Origin: Lycocorax pyrrhopterus obiensis
Lineage: Eukaryota; Chordata; Aves; Passeriformes; Paradisaeidae
Length of the DNA: 64,000 bases
Reading direction: 5' to 3'
NCBI GenBank assembly: GCA_014706295.1
Contig: JACSVZ010000004.1
Coordinates: 89,473,047-89,537,046 of the forward strand
Every line of letters starts with the position of its first letter. The stretch's first letter is position 1. Below, one piece after another: positions 48,438 through 62,865 of this stretch. Under the pieces are notes generated by a model. The model saw nothing but the letters and a program-made list of their open reading frames with translations, made no database searches and had not been told where the DNA came from. The position numbers and the translations under genes are program-made.

Positions 48438-49737
48438 GCACTTATTTGCATGCACACATATGTATAGATTTATAGTTAGATCATACCTACGGAGTCAATG
48501 GGCCGAGAGGAAGATTCTGCACACCTGAATTAGGCTAATAAAGCATGCTCACAAAGAAGTCATGACTGTGTTGTCTGTAGAATTTTGTTCTGGCACATAG
48601 TCTTACAAGTATGGAATATTCTCACATCACACCCACCTAGTGTTAGTTTCCCTCTGAGCAGTCAAAAATAATTGTGATTGGCAAGTTACAGAAATGACGA
48701 ATAAGTAAAATACAAAGTCATGTGATATATTTTCGATATATTCTCCAGTACTCTTTGTCCTGGTTCTAATTAGTTTTTTTCCTTGCTATAACAAGCTCTG
48801 CCTGACTTAACAGCATTTTCTGTCCTGAAACTAGTAGTTAAATCTTACATTGTTTGTAGACTGTATAACATGTTCTTCTAGAGGCAGTGTTGTAGCTTAC
48901 TCAACAAGTGCATAGTTTTATTACTTTTCTATTGTTCCCTTTCTTACTTTGTCCAGTAGGACTAATTGGTCTGCTCAGAAATAAATGGGAATGTGATGAA
49001 GAGGGCATGATACAATAGGAACTGCTGTTTTTGTTTAACCATCTCTTGTTAAAATCAGTTACTTTTTAGATAAGTTGCATGCTTTCTACTTCTCCCACTT
49101 GCAACTTGTCAGCTATCAAAAAACATACAATCACGACTACCTCAATGAAAGTGTAAAATTTTATCCTATTACATAAATATAGGAAAAGCAATTAACTTAA
49201 AACCAGAACAATGTATTATGAAATATTACATTTTTTCATTACATGGGCCTTATAATAAAATATTTTTTCACTGATGAAGATTGTGTTAGTAGTATTCTCA
49301 AAATAAAAGAAAACGTCAAAAAGGTATTATTCATTGAAATTCAGAAACCTGTAGTAGTATTTTCCAAGTACTTATAGAAAAAACCCAGAAAAAATATTAA
49401 ATTCTCAACAATAGTAATAATTTGATAAGACATTTCATAGCTAAGTTATTAGTCTAATAGTTGTAACAGTAGAATAGAAAAATCAGAACCAAGAAAGAGA
49501 TACAGTTAATTTAACTGATATTTAAGTCACTCTAATTTCGAATAAAAAATATAACTAGTATTCATCTCATTTCACAAAAAGTATAGTTACGGGTGTATTT
49601 GCATTACTAAATGCATATACATTCATCCAGTTTTATGCTTCCCATGAGTGAGAAGCAAAGCAATTTCTTCTGTAAAGACAACTCATTCAGTTCATTTTAA
49701 TGTATTACTCTTTACCTATAAAGAGACAGTATTTTGG

Positions 49738-49798
49738 TGTATGTATATATATATGTGTGTGTGTGCATGTATGTATGCATATATGTATGTATGTATGT
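49738..49798 (+). repeat. TATG/TG microsatellite
   Basis: Alternating TA, TG and ATGT units (for example ATGTATGTATGTATG at the end) over about 60 bases. Confidence 0.9.
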
Positions 49799-52700
49799 TA
49801 AAAAATGTATGGGTTTAAAACATTAAAAAAAACCCCACAACATAATCCACTTCAATAAAAAATGTAGTGCTGGAAAAAATGAATTATTCTCAAAGGTACT
49901 TATGATTTATTGATTTTTTTTCTAATGTGGAAAGTTGTAAAACTGTCATGTTCAATTTTTAAGTGATTAGGATTTACCAGCTAAGCTCACTCTATTGAAT
50001 TTATCAGTGACTTATGTTCCGTTTTCTATTTCCTTTTCTTCATTTTACAGATATGGGACTTTTCTTCTTTAAAAATTAATTGTCTTGCATGTGTTTATTT
50101 TTCTTTACAAGCCCGAAACTCTCTCTGTTGCCTCTGAGATCACAGATTGCACTAGCCATTTCTGCTGCGAAGATCTAGCAATTGTCTGATCACTAAATAT
50201 TATAGCTTCATTCAGCCAAAATAACTTGTCTAACCTCATTTAGAACATATAGGAAATCGTATGCTCAATTAGATATCCATAATCTATGAACTTCAGAAAG
50301 TATTATGTTTCAGTGTATTCCTTGTTCTTCTCTTGCGCTCTGAAAAAAAATGCTGATGGTTTACAATTGAGCAATTTTATTGTCTGCTTTATTTTTTATC
50401 ATACAACATATATGTTGGTTTTGATAGCTGACTTTTCTTTTCCTGTTCCACATCTGTTGCCCTTGATATTTAGTTATCTTTTCTTATGGATTGTCTCTGG
50501 ATTTTCCTACTCTTTTTAATATTATATTTCTCAATTACTCTCTCTTCCTCTTAGACTATCTGCAATTGCTGCAACTCGATGTAAAAAATAATTCTTCACT
50601 ACTCAATGTTTCTCTTTTCCTTCTCCATTCTTCCCTATTAGAAGTGTTGTTTTCCTTTTAGTAAATCAAATGCCCTACAAGCCTTAGCCTGACTTGTTGT
50701 TGATGAAACTCAGCATTGTTTTGTTGTCTGGCTGTAACGCTACTGAATATACCTTTGTTATGCAATTTTGAAACCATTGGCCGATTTCAGTCAAATTGCA
50801 CAGTTCTGAAAAAAAGCCCTTATTGAGAAGAAAGATGCAGTATTACTCCATAAATACCAATTCAATTTGACTTGCTGGCTACCCAGTCAGAATATTCTTT
50901 GTCACAACTCAATTTAGTATGCAGTGTCTTCTGTAACTGCTATTCATAGGATATAAATGTGGGAGGGAAATAAAATATGAGAGCTTGGTATGGGTGTCAC
51001 ATTCAAAATCTTCTTATGGGCAAAAGGAATCATGTCATGTATGAAAAGCAAAGAATTTATTTTTAGTCCAATTGATGCTCACACAGTTAAGTTGTCCGCT
51101 TTTGTAATTTCTAGAAATGAATTTGCAAAGCAAAGCAGTTGGAGCTGAGTTCCTGACATCTTTATACATTTAAGCAGGTGGTTTTTTTCAGTGTTTCTAA
51201 TTGATCTCATTTTAGGATGTCCTGATATACTGTGATTGGGGGAAAAAAAGTTTTAGAAATAAAAAACATTGCTTTTCTGATAGTGAAATTAATTTAATTT
51301 ACTCTTTTAAAAAAAGAGGAGTAGGCAAAAAGAATCCATAGTTACAGTTACATCTGCCAAATCCATTCTATTTGTCTTAGTGAATGTGTTGCGTATTAGG
51401 AGTGTGCACAAACTTACATAGCTTAATTCTAACCTGATCTCTTGTATTTAAATTTACATTAAAAGGGATTTAAGATTAAATTTGTGGTTTTTACTGTATG
51501 GTACTAAACACAGTTCAGTTCAAGGACTGATTTTTTTTTTTAAGTGAGAATAATTGCCTTTTCTGCTAACCAGAATACAATAGGTAAGGACACTAAGGTA
51601 GCAGACTTTTTTTGCCAGGTAAATACCTTTTTTGTAGATACCAATCTAAAATAAAGGGAGATGGGTGATGGCTATGCTTATTCAATCAAGCTTGCATGCT
51701 ATAAAAAAAATGAAGTTTTCTAGAGATCTTAGCATTTTATGAAGGATAAGTTTTTGATAACCCCTCATCTCAAGGGAAAGCAAAGAATATGAATATTGTA
51801 GAGTGAATTATGGAATTAATAATGCTTTTTCTCAATTTTTCTACTGATTTTCTGAAGGAAGTAAATGGTTATGAGATTGAATCTTAATATAGCTTGGGAT
51901 TGTACTCTGAACACATTATTTTTAGGAAGAAGAAAAGTGCATGCACACTGAGAACTGTGAAATATTTTCTACCCATACTTGTGGGGAGCTAGTGCTGGTC
52001 CTTCAGCCTGTGAATTCTCACAGCACAGCATTTGAATATATGACCTAAATCACTTAGGTACTGGGTATTTCTCAAAGCATTAAAAAGCTTTGTCTCCTTA
52101 GCAGAACCCTAGGGAAATTACAGCTCTCAGTACCATTGCTGATCAGATCCTTATTGTTTTATGCTTTGATATTTTCATGTTCTCTTTTCCCTTCAGCTTT
52201 GCAATACATAGGGAATTGTGGGTATTTCATTATGTTAAAGAAGGGTTACTGAATTTCTGTGTGTTGTGGAACCTTTTTTTTCACTTGAAGCAAGAAGGAA
52301 GTTTATAGTGATTGCCTGTTGAACTACTGGAAGAAGTTAGAATAAATTTTATAATATATTATTTTTATTTTTTTGCAAGATAATGAAAGGACTTTAAAAA
52401 TGCCTAATTTTTTAAAGAGCATTTAAGTTTATTTACATTTTTTCTACTGTTGAAATAACAATTGTACTGTTTAATTAAAAAACAGAAGCATTGAGAAAGA
52501 CTGACTTGTAATGAGTGCTGCGGTTTTGCCACCTACGTAAAACAGCAAAGAGAGGAAACAACCACAAATACTTAGAAGAACGTTTCTATCTCTCATTTGA
52601 CTGGTGATCTTGAGTTTCTGAGACCCTCATATCTGTCAAATCTAGGTATCTGAGATCTAAATAGCCTCTGTACACTAGGTCTGAGAAGAACAGTCACAGA

Positions 52701-53639
52701 GGTTTGATTGGCAAGCCAAGTTATGCTAGGTCAGAGGAAATAAATAGCTTTTATGGCCTTTGAGAGATTCATAACAGCATTTAGCACACAGAAGAACACA
52801 GTTAGTCTAATGGTTTATAAGACATATTTGTGGGTTTTAATTCCTGTCCATATTAATGTTACCTCAGCTTTTATTATTTCTGAAACATCTTTTTTTTCCA
52901 CGTCTTTCCCTTTAAGACTAGAGCTTCTTTAAGGGAAGCAGAATAAATGTTTGATTTGTATTATTTTTACTGTGGAAATCCTAGTTCCTATTTTTGGAAC
53001 TGTAAGACTATTTTCAGTCTGCTCTGAATTTCAATGTAGGATAAAGCTGAATATGAAGTAAGAATCTTACTCTCATATATTTGAGAATTTGAGCAATATG
53101 TTCCAGAAAAGACACAGAAAAAAGTTCTAATTGCCCTCACTTTCTTCCACAAACACTCATGCTCATACAAAACATGATTTAAACGTGTTAAATCCAATGG
53201 CCTTTATCTGGAAAAAAGATGTTTATGATGGTGCTTCTGAGTCATAGGAATCATGGAACGAAAAGGGGATTGTTGAAAAATTATTGTATTTTAAAATGGT
53301 TTTAGATTATGTCCTAAGTCAGGAATGCTAAAGGAAACAAAATACAATCTTTTGAGGGCTTTGTAGCAAATTATTTTCTAACTCATTAAGTGATATTTCA
53401 TGATTCTAGTCCTGAGTCACGGCATCTATAAAAATTATGTTTGGTGCCTACAGCAGTAAACTGAGGTTCCATATTGCCAGTCCTGTCCTGGGCTGCAGGA
53501 AATTGAATCCTGGGCTTCCATAAAAAGAGGCATGGCCAGCAGATCAAGGGAGGTGATGCTCTCCCTCTGCTTTGCTCTCTTGAGACCAGTGCTGCATTCA
53601 ACTCTGGTGCTTCAAGCATGAGAGAGGCATGGCCCTGTT

Positions 53640-54070
53640 AAAGTGGGTCCAGAGGAAGACTATGAAATAAACAGCGGGCTGGAGCACCTCTTCTGTGAAG
53701 AAAGGCTGAGAGAGTTGGGGTTCAGCCTGGAAATGAGAAGGTTCAGGGAATCCTTATGGTGGCCTTTCAGTATTTAAGAGGGTCTTTTAAGAAAGAGGAA
53801 GAGAGGAGACATTTTACCAAGGCCTTTAGTGAGAAGGGTCAGCAGTTTAAAATCAAAAGACAGTAGATTTAGATTGGACATAAGGAACATAAGATGAGGC
53901 TGGTGAGACACTGAAAAAAGAAAAGTTGTGAATGCCCCATCCCTGGAGGTCTTCAAAGTCAGGTTAGATGGCATTTTTAGAAATCTGATCTACTGAAATA
54001 TGTCCATGCCTGTGGCAGGGAAGTTAGAACTAGATCAACTTTAAAGGGTCCTTCCAACAAAATCCATTGT
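53640..54070 (+). mobile_element. CR1 LINE 3' fragment, sense, diverged
   Basis: It contains GGCTGGAGCACCTCTTCTGT, GAAAGGCTGAGAGAGTTGGG, TTCAGCCTGGAAATGAGAAG, CCATCCCTGGAGGTCTTCAA and a worn GGGTCCTTCCAAC near the end. The order matches the CR1 3' end. The terminal ATTCTATG repeat is almost gone and there is no coding frame. Confidence 0.85.
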
Positions 54071-55194
54071 AGGCTAGTCTAGTCTGAGAAGTAGAGTTTT
54101 TTACTGAGTCTCCAGTTATACACACCATGATACTGGAGGAATTTACAGTAAGCCTAAATGGAAGTTTTAAGTGAGCTATTTGAGAGCTCTCCTAGCATTT
54201 GAGTGACTGCATGCTCAATTCTCTGCTAATATCATTTTTCTGTAAAGCAGTTATTTCCATGTTTAAGTGTTACAGAAGCATGTGGCACTTGAAAAGCCAG
54301 TAAGTCACCCTAGTGTTTATGTAAGATGGAAAATACATTTGAACCATAAAAACAAGATAGCAGAGTATCAATTACATTTGCTCTGTGATTTACAATCTTT
54401 TCTTATCAGTGGAAAATATACTGCACAAAGAAATGCCAAATGTCTATATGAGATAATTTTAAAATTCAAGTATTTGACTGCTGCCAGCATTGGAATGAAA
54501 TCTTTTTCTCAGATTTCCTTTACATTTTATTTCAGGCTCTCACTAGTTTTTTGTGTGCAGTGAAATGGAATCTCAGTTTGTAAAGTTCAGTACCAAACAA
54601 ATCTTTGGGCATGACACTCATAAAAAGAGCTTTCTATTGCAAGGTGTTACATCAGAATTTCTTGGCAGTATTTGTTAGTCATGACTACTGAGTAATGAAT
54701 TGCTCTGTTAAATCACGTGTTATTGCATATATCAAAAGGACAAAGAAGAATATAATTCATATTTATACTACAACTATAAAACATATTTCCTGAGTGGCCT
54801 GTAAATCATGATATCATAGTCACATGGATCACCTGACCAATAATTTATGAGTCATCTATAGGATTCATACCAGAAAATACAAATAGAGTATCTTAAAGTT
54901 TTATACCTTATTTTTTAAAATAACAAATAACAAAACAAACAATTGTACTCTGCTCACATGCAAGTGCTTTCACCCCTAACTGACTGACTTTCAAATTTAT
55001 GGTGATCTGCTTTAGGAACAGGTTCCATTCTTACTAAAACAAATACCAGAACAAATCCCCAAAATTTCTGTATGTGTTTTGTTTGCCTTATTTCCAACAG
55101 GTGAAAAGCATATGCATTTCTGAATAAACAGTGACTAGAATAGTAAAAGCTAGGTTTTGTTTTTTTTCATTTATAATCCAAATGACTGTAAAGG

Positions 55195-56430
55195 ATGCTG
55201 TCTACGAACCTATGGGACCTGGTGGGATTCTTCATCCAAGAATCCTCGAAGAGCTGACTGGTGTCATTGCAAAATCTCTCTCGATGATTTTTGAGCAGTT
55301 TTGGGAATCTGGAGAGGTCCCAGCTGACTGGAAGCTGGTGAACATTGTCCCAGTTTTCAAGAAGGGCAAGAAGGAGGACCCCAGAAACTACAGGTCTGTC
55401 AGTCTCACTTCAGTGCCTGGTAAAATTATGGAGAAGGTTAATCTGGAAGGTACCAAAAAACATCAGAGAGACAACACAGTCATTGGTCACAGCCAGCACA
55501 GCTTCATGAGAGAAAAGTCCTGCTTATCAAACCTGGTTTATGACAAGGTAACTCACCTAGTGGATCAAGGGAAGCTGGTTTATGAAATCTGTTTGGATTT
55601 CAGCAAAGCTCTTGATACTGTCTCACAGGATCCTTCTGGACAAAATGTGCAGCACTCAGCTGCATAAACACATCATGTGATGGGTGAGCAACTGGCTCAT
55701 GGGTCAGGCACAAAGGGTGACAGTGGCTGGGGTGACATCAGACTGGTGACCTGTCACTAGTGGAATGCCACAGGGCTCCCTCTTAGGCCCTGTGCTCTTC
55801 CATATCTTTGTGAATGACTTGGAGGCAGGACTGGAAGAGATACTGAGGAAGTTTGCAGATAGAAAAGAACTGGGAGGAGTTGTTGGCTCCCTCCAGGGCA
55901 GGGAGGCCCTGCAAAGAGACCTCAGCAAATTAGAGGATTGGGCAATCAACAACCATATGAAGTTCAACAAAGGGGAGTGCTGGATTCTGCATCTGGGATG
56001 GGACAACCCTGGACGTACAGGCAGACTGAGGAATGAGATGCTGGAAAGCAGTGCCACGGAAAGGGACCTGTGGGTCCTGGTCAACAGCAAGTTGAACATG
56101 AGTCAGCAGTGCCCTGGCAGCCAGGACAGCCAGCTGTGTCCTGGGGGGCATCAGGTAGAGCAGCGCCAGCCGGGCAAGGGAGGGGATTGTCCCGCTCTGC
56201 TCTGTGCTGGGGTGGCCTCACCTCAAGTGCTGGGGGCAGTTTTGGGCACTGCAATATAAAACAGATATTAAACTATTAGAGAGAGTCCAAAGGAGGGCAG
56301 CAAAGATGATGAAGGGCCTTGAGGGGAAGCTGTATGAGGAGCTTCTGAGGTTCCTTGGTCTGTTTAGCCTGGAGGAGACAGAGGGGAGATCTCATTGCAG
56401 TCTACAATTTCCTCACCGCCTGCAGGCTGA
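55195..56430 (+). mobile_element. CR1 LINE with most of the reverse transcriptase region, inactivated
   Basis: This is the longest CR1 of the window. A first frame (up to 55667) encodes EVPADWKLVNIVPVFKKG and LDFSKALDTVS, early reverse transcriptase motifs. A second frame (55765-56259) encodes GSLLGPVLFHIFVNDLEAGL, KFADRKELGG, WAINNHMKFNKGE and NSKLNMSQQC; a third continues [19 protein letters not shown]. The frames are broken by stops and shifts. The catalytic FADD-type motif reads FADR at 55852-55863, so one catalytic aspartate is lost. It lacks the 5' end and the 3' tail, stopping near an LTR fragment. Confidence 0.92.
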
Positions 56431-56483
56431 TGCCAGAACCACCTTCCTGAACCCAGATCAGCCACCCTTCTGGGTAACTACTC

Positions 56484-56685
56484 CCAGTTTATGTACCAGG
56501 CACAATGTTCTATGGTGTGGAACAGCCCTTTGGTCAGTTCAGGTCACCTGTCCCAGCTATGCTCCCTCCCATTTTGTTTTATCTATTTTTTGCATACCAC
56601 CTCACTGGCAGAGCATGAGGCAAATTAAAAAAAAAAAAAAAAACACTGAGAAGAAATTAACTGTTCCCTGACAGAAACCAGGACA
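56484..56685 (-). mobile_element. LTR fragment, family 'A' of this window (U3 part)
   Basis: On the + strand it contains ATGGTGTGGAACAGCCCTTT, GGTCAGTTCAGGTCACCTGT, CACCTCACTGGCAGAGCATG, a 17-base A run (56627-56643), GAAATTAACTGTTCCCTGAC and the end CCAGGACA. The order corresponds to the U3 region of the LTR at 47899-48437 and the fragment at 18964-19211. A central deletion seems to have been replaced by the A run. It lies about 50 bases after the truncated CR1. Confidence 0.65.
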
Positions 56686-56707
56686 ATACCCACCTCTTAT
56701 TCCATAT

Positions 56708-56737
56708 AATTTTTGTCAAGCCAATTTTTGTCAAGCC
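56708..56737 (+). repeat. 15-bp tandem duplication
   Basis: AATTTTTGTCAAGCC occurs twice in a row without a mismatch. Confidence 0.95.
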
Positions 56738-58758
56738 AGGTTTCAACACTCCCCAATATCCCATCGCCTTCCCTATTTATCTCTTTTGATACATATACAT
56801 ACAGTCATCACTTCCTTAGTCTATGGAACACCTCCGTCAAATCTCTCAGGATTTCCTCTCTCACCTGAGTTGTTCCTGTATTACCTTTTTATCTAGATCT
56901 GTGAGAGAGGTTTTTTTTTCTGAAATTGATTTTTAATACTAGCTTCAAAAATTCTGAGACTGTGTTAAGTACTTTCAAAATATAATCTATGAATATTATC
57001 TCGTAACAAGTTAACCAGTAGGGAAGGATGGTTTTCATGTGTATTCATATCCTCAAAAGGTTCAACAATCAAAGTTGAATAATTCCAGTACTTACTGTCA
57101 TTGTTCCAAAACACTGTTGTTGTAACTGTTGGGCAATGTAGTGCTGCACCTTTAAAAGAAAAAATCTGTAAGATCCCCTGACCTTCTGGAATAATTTTCT
57201 TTTCTATTTTTAGTATGATTTACTAAATAGATTTTTTTACATAGTTTAATATTTCAGTCTTCATAAGTTCTGTACTCTTAAATAATATTTCTAGTACTCT
57301 ATTTTGTATAAAGATGTTGATAATAATGATGTTATCTGTGTTAGTACTACACAAATGATAGCAGGAGTAATAATAACATTAAAAATTAATGAGCCATTAC
57401 TAGATTTAGCACAAAATTTAATGAACCACAATTTGGGGAAAATAAACCTTTTTGTATTTCCTTTCAGTAGCAATTAATTTTTATGCTTTGGTTTTGAATT
57501 TCTTTTCTTAATTTTTTGGTATTTGAGAGAAGGGGATCTGATTTTTAAGAGAATTTCAGAGTATTTCTAGTACCTCTAAATCATTTCCAATTTTTTAGTG
57601 TTACAAACACTGAATTCTGCATTCACTGAAGGAATTGGGGAAGAGAAGAACGCTGTCTCAAAATAAATCTTCTCTTTATTACATAGCATGGCTGTAATTA
57701 GCAATGACTAAAAAACTTACTGACAGTAGCTGTACTTCAGTGAAGCAATTAAGTACAAACTTCACTTTAAGTAAGCATTTAAGCATATCTGAGGTATATG
57801 TTTAGCTTAATCTTGCTGAAATGGCTTGTTTAAATAATCTATTTCAGAATAATAAGTATACACTTGTAGGATAAACATATTCATATTGTAAAGATTAATT
57901 TCAAAAAAATAACAAAATAGTTTGTTCAGGAATATGTTCATCATATTCTCTTGCTGTATTTTTAGAGCTTGGACTTAACAATGCATGTGAATATAGAGCA
58001 CACTGGTATTGCTATTCTTGTTTGAACTTTCTTCTGACAGTAGTATTCCTTAACTGGAAATTGAATGTTCAGGGAGAGCAGGGCGCTCATATCTTTAGCG
58101 CTTATTTCTTAAATGACAATTACTTACTATCTTATCTATGTGAAGTTGTTTGCAAATGATTCTGCACAACATTTTTATAAAGCAGTCTTTTTTTTTGCTT
58201 CATATGGAACTGCTTACATTACCTTTATATCTTAGTAAATGTTATTAATGAAAGCTCCTTCTGAATTTTCATCACACTGACTTTTATGAATTAAATGTGT
58301 TTCATTGGATAATGTTTTGATATCTGTGAAAACACAGAACCCAACATGAAATATGATGAATAATTAAAGTAATTTTCTGCATGGTGATATATCTAAAAGT
58401 ACCTTTTCCCTTCATAGATATTTGTGTAATTTTTTTTAGATCTTTATGGTGCTCTGTTGTGTTAAATTCATTCATTAATTATTTTCACTTTTTTTTGTTC
58501 AGGTGATTTTTTGGGCATAGTTTAATATATATTAAAAACCCAATGGATTGTGCAAATCTTGTATTTCATGCAATTTTAAGGACTGAATGACTTTGTTGTA
58601 CATTACTAAAATATTTTTATATGGTCCCAATGGATGATTTATTTCTTGTTATGTGTTAATCACTGAAGTACTGGAGCTTGGCATTCCAGTGTTTACCTAT
58701 TATTGAATGTATTACAGATTTTATACTAATTTCTGCTTCCTGTGTTGAGAGCTGATGA

Positions 58759-59112
<354 letters not shown>

Positions 59113-59876
59113 TAAAGGCAGAAATTGTCTGCTTTAATAATTCATAAATGTTTTATGAATCATGTTCCTTGGCAGTGATTTATTGTTCCTATTAATATCT
59201 GTCAGTTGTATTGATTATGACAATTCATTATAGTACCAGAAATTATCTTAAACTCGGTGTGAAGGACTATTTCAAGAAGATATTTTATTCAAAAGCAGTT
59301 AGGTTATGGAGACAACTTTGTCAATGTTTTGGAAGAAAATACAAAGTTATTAGTGCTAAAAGTTCAATATAAACAAATACGTAATATTTTTCTTCATGTT
59401 AAACATATTGTATAGTTTTAAAATATCCATTAAAAATTATATAAAAGTGTTAAGTGTTAATACTCAGTGGTTTTAGAATTTGTTAGAAACCTAGCCAAAG
59501 TTCAACACCTCTTATTTTTATAAAGATCATCCACCTCTTCCTTTATTCCTAATCCTAAATTAAGCTTTTTTGGGACAGATGCCTTAGCCTGATTTCAATT
59601 AGTTTCAGAGCAATTTTGTGGTGATGTACCTGCAGTGACTTATTGTCCCTCTTTTCTCATTAATAAAGCCTTGAAGAAAATTTTTCAGCTAAAGAAAGTG
59701 TATCTTAAAAAATCCTTATAATGGTTTAGGAATTTATTTTAATAATTTTAAAATACTAATTATATCTGTATATTTTACAACTAAGAGATTTTAATGGAAA
59801 AACATAATTTTCAGTAAGGTTAGCAGGAATCTATCTATGATACATCTAGCAGATATAACAAACACAAAATGGCACT

Positions 59877-60011
59877 TCTAATTATTTTAAGTATATATAG
59901 TCTCTATAATATAAATATGTACATTATATATATAGTATATGGTATACTATATAGTTATACATATTATATACAAAATGTATACTATGTATATACATACTAT
60001 ATAGTGTATAC

Positions 60012-60048
<37 letters not shown>

Positions 60049-60056
60049 TATATGGA
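59877..60056 (+). repeat. AT-rich tract with inverted repeats and a TA microsatellite
   Basis: About 180 bases almost wholly of A and T, with units such as ACTATATAG, TATACATA and TATAGTGTATAC, and a TA dinucleotide run at about 60014-60041. Much of it is self-complementary, so cruciform extrusion and replication slippage are plausible. Confidence 0.85.
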
Positions 60057-60185
60057 CATTTATAGATAGGCTTAGTAGGAGCATGAGTAAAAGTTGATAA
60101 AACAAATTTTAAGTATCCCAGATGTTTCTACTATACATCACATTATTATATATGTTTTAAAAATACAGCAATTTATCAGCTTAGT

Positions 60186-60313
60186 TTTTTTTTTGTTTGG
60201 TTGGGGTTTTTTGTTTGTTTTTGTTTGTTTGTTTGTGTTTTGGGGTTTTTTTGTTTGTTTTTTTCTTTTGTTGTTTTTTGAGGTTTTTTGGTTTTTTTTG
60301 TTTGTTTGTTTAG
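60186..60313 (+). repeat. GTTT-rich low-complexity tract
   Basis: About 125 bases of TTTG, TTTTG and GGTTTT units with no C except one near 60263. The 82-codon frame over it encodes mostly F, V, L and C and is an artefact of the base composition. Confidence 0.88.
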
Positions 60314-62865
60314 GAATAGGGCTATCTTGCACAGTTTTATGAATATTAAAGAAAGAACTCTATACCTCTCTCACTTTCAATCATATATTGTTTCTGATTA
60401 GCACCAATATTCATTAAAACTGTGGGCAAAATTTGAATATGATCATATGACTATGGATAAAGATTCTCTTCTGATGAAAAAATAATTAAAGTTAAATAGA
60501 TTAAAGTAATAAACTAGTACACTTCATAATACTGGTTTCAGTTAGCAGAGGTCTTAAAACAAAGGAAAGCACAATAACTATTCTATGTCTGGTACCTTTA
60601 AAAATATCATATGAATTTGTTGGATTATTTCCCATGACAATTAAATCATATAGAAAACATAAAATCACTTAATGTCCAATTGTTTTCTTACCCTAAAAGA
60701 GATCAAATATATTTCACTCTACATGTGAGAGCATCATTGGGTTTCCTTTAGTTTGGCCATGATTAAAAACAGGTTTGGTATTGGGAGAGTATGTTTTCAT
60801 GTTATCTAACACAAAATCAAGACATCTTTGGAATTGTAAAAGCACCTCAGAATAATCCATAATATTCCTGAGTAGCGATATAGATGCAGCACCAAAGGGC
60901 ATATCAGCATTCTATAATTTCTTGTTCCTTTTTACTCCCTAGAGAAACATGTTTCCTAAAATACGTGAAGGCGTATATTAGGAGGAGTTCAGATTTTTAT
61001 GATATAAGTCAGCATTTTCTGTTTGCTTTGATGAAACAAGGGTAAATAATATATATTCTGTTTGAAATGACATGCAGGAAGTGAAATAATTTGTTTTTAA
61101 TGACATGAAGACAAAGTCATTCTTACTTTTCCCTGTCTCCTCATCCAGATAGTTTTAATTCAGTGGTTTTATCTTCATTTTCTAACTCAAAGAAGGCATT
61201 CCACTGTTACTTACATTTCTGTAATTCACAACGTACATTTGGCCTGGTTCCTGTGCATGTGAATCCTGCCTTCCAAGCCTACCCACAGTCATCTACATCT
61301 CCTCCACAGAGCTGAGGCCTGAATGCGTGCAACTCTATCGTGTGTGCAGTCGTGTACATTTATAGCTACCATTTCTGAATAAACAGCAGGTTGCTTTGTG
61401 TTTTGACTGAGCATGAAGAGTTTTCTGTCCCTCGCTTAGCACACTACTTGCTTTGTGGAAAATTAGTCTGTGTACATGAAAACTCCACCAAGTACCGCTG
61501 AAATTATTATTATGGCATATAAATGTTTGTTCTTTTTCTATAGGGAAAACAAATTGTTACTCTGATTGTTGTAATTTGAGAGTGGGTCTGAGAGAAAGAA
61601 TTAAATAAATTTTCTAGCTATGACCAGTATTCTTAGAAGTTCGAATCAAAAACTTTCTACAGAAAATTGCACATACTTCTGAAGAAGAATCTGTATATGG
61701 GAGAAAATTATATTAATTTCTGCTCAAGTAATCATAGTAGAATCTTGTCGTATAGTCATGCTCTAAGCCTTTACTCCTGTGCAATAAAGTTGTCTTAGTT
61801 ATTTATCATAGATGTCTTGGTATAACGCATGTAATTGTCAGTAAATAACTAACTAGGTTTGCAGATCTTTGGATGAAACTTTAAAAACATTTACTGTCTT
61901 TCCATGCACAGGGATTTGTCTGCAATTAGGTATGAATGGGCATGAGAACACATAGTATGGCATTCATTCATTTGTAAATCAATATGTGGTCTACTGTTAG
62001 CATTTGCAAGTTTAGAAGACTTGATTATACACTTACCCATTCCAAAAATCTGTTTCTTCATGCCTGTCATTCAAAGTGTAACACAACAACATCATTAATT
62101 TAGAGTGATTTCTTTATTCAAACTGAATCTGTTTTTATCTTGAGTGAAATGTAACCTGTTATTTCTGTTTAATTTTATGTTTTCTGTGATTTTCAAAGAT
62201 CTTTGGAGAAAGCCTCGTAACAGCTGGGTGTATTACTTATTCTACTAGAGTTTTGTTACCTGTTACACTTTTTTTTTCTGACTCAATTTATTGATCTTTC
62301 ATGGCTAACAATCATATAAGAGGAATTAGACTGTCTTTACTGAGGTACAATCAATCTGCATTCCTTCTTGAGTATTAGTGAATAGTGAAGGGAAAATAAA
62401 AAATGTATGTAATCATTAACACTGTTAATAAAACTGTCAAAAATATAGTAAACTCAGAATATATTTAGATATAAATATACTTCAATATAAAAAAATATAC
62501 TTCAATCAGAAAAATCCTTTATATTATTAGATATTAATATTAATCTCAGGAAGTGTATTTCCATGTAGTAAACATAATTATCAAGGCAGTCTTAGTTGTA
62601 AACATGGAGTACCATGGAGAGAACAGATTATATTTCTGAGACCAGACAATGTGACTATGGCATGAATGTAGGGGATTAGGAAACAGTAAAAAGTGGGCTT
62701 GAGTCACATTTTCATCAAAACTTGTAGAGCTGATAGTGTCAGATGCCCTCGGCCTCTACATGCAACCGGGAACCAGGCAGATAGAACCAACCCTTCATTT
62801 TCCTTAGCTGGTTTCCTTTGTTGGCCACTAAAGGTTCGTGGTTCAGGAGCAGGTGCTATTCTGTT

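Noticed and set aside
55131..56671. Reverse transcriptase-like frames as a possible domesticated gene
   Set aside because: The frames are broken into three, the catalytic motif is changed to FADR, and sequence and position show an ordinary dead CR1 copy.
60138..60342. Opposing 64- and 82-codon frames rich in K/N or F/V
   Set aside because: They are produced by the GTTT low-complexity tract and not by a gene.
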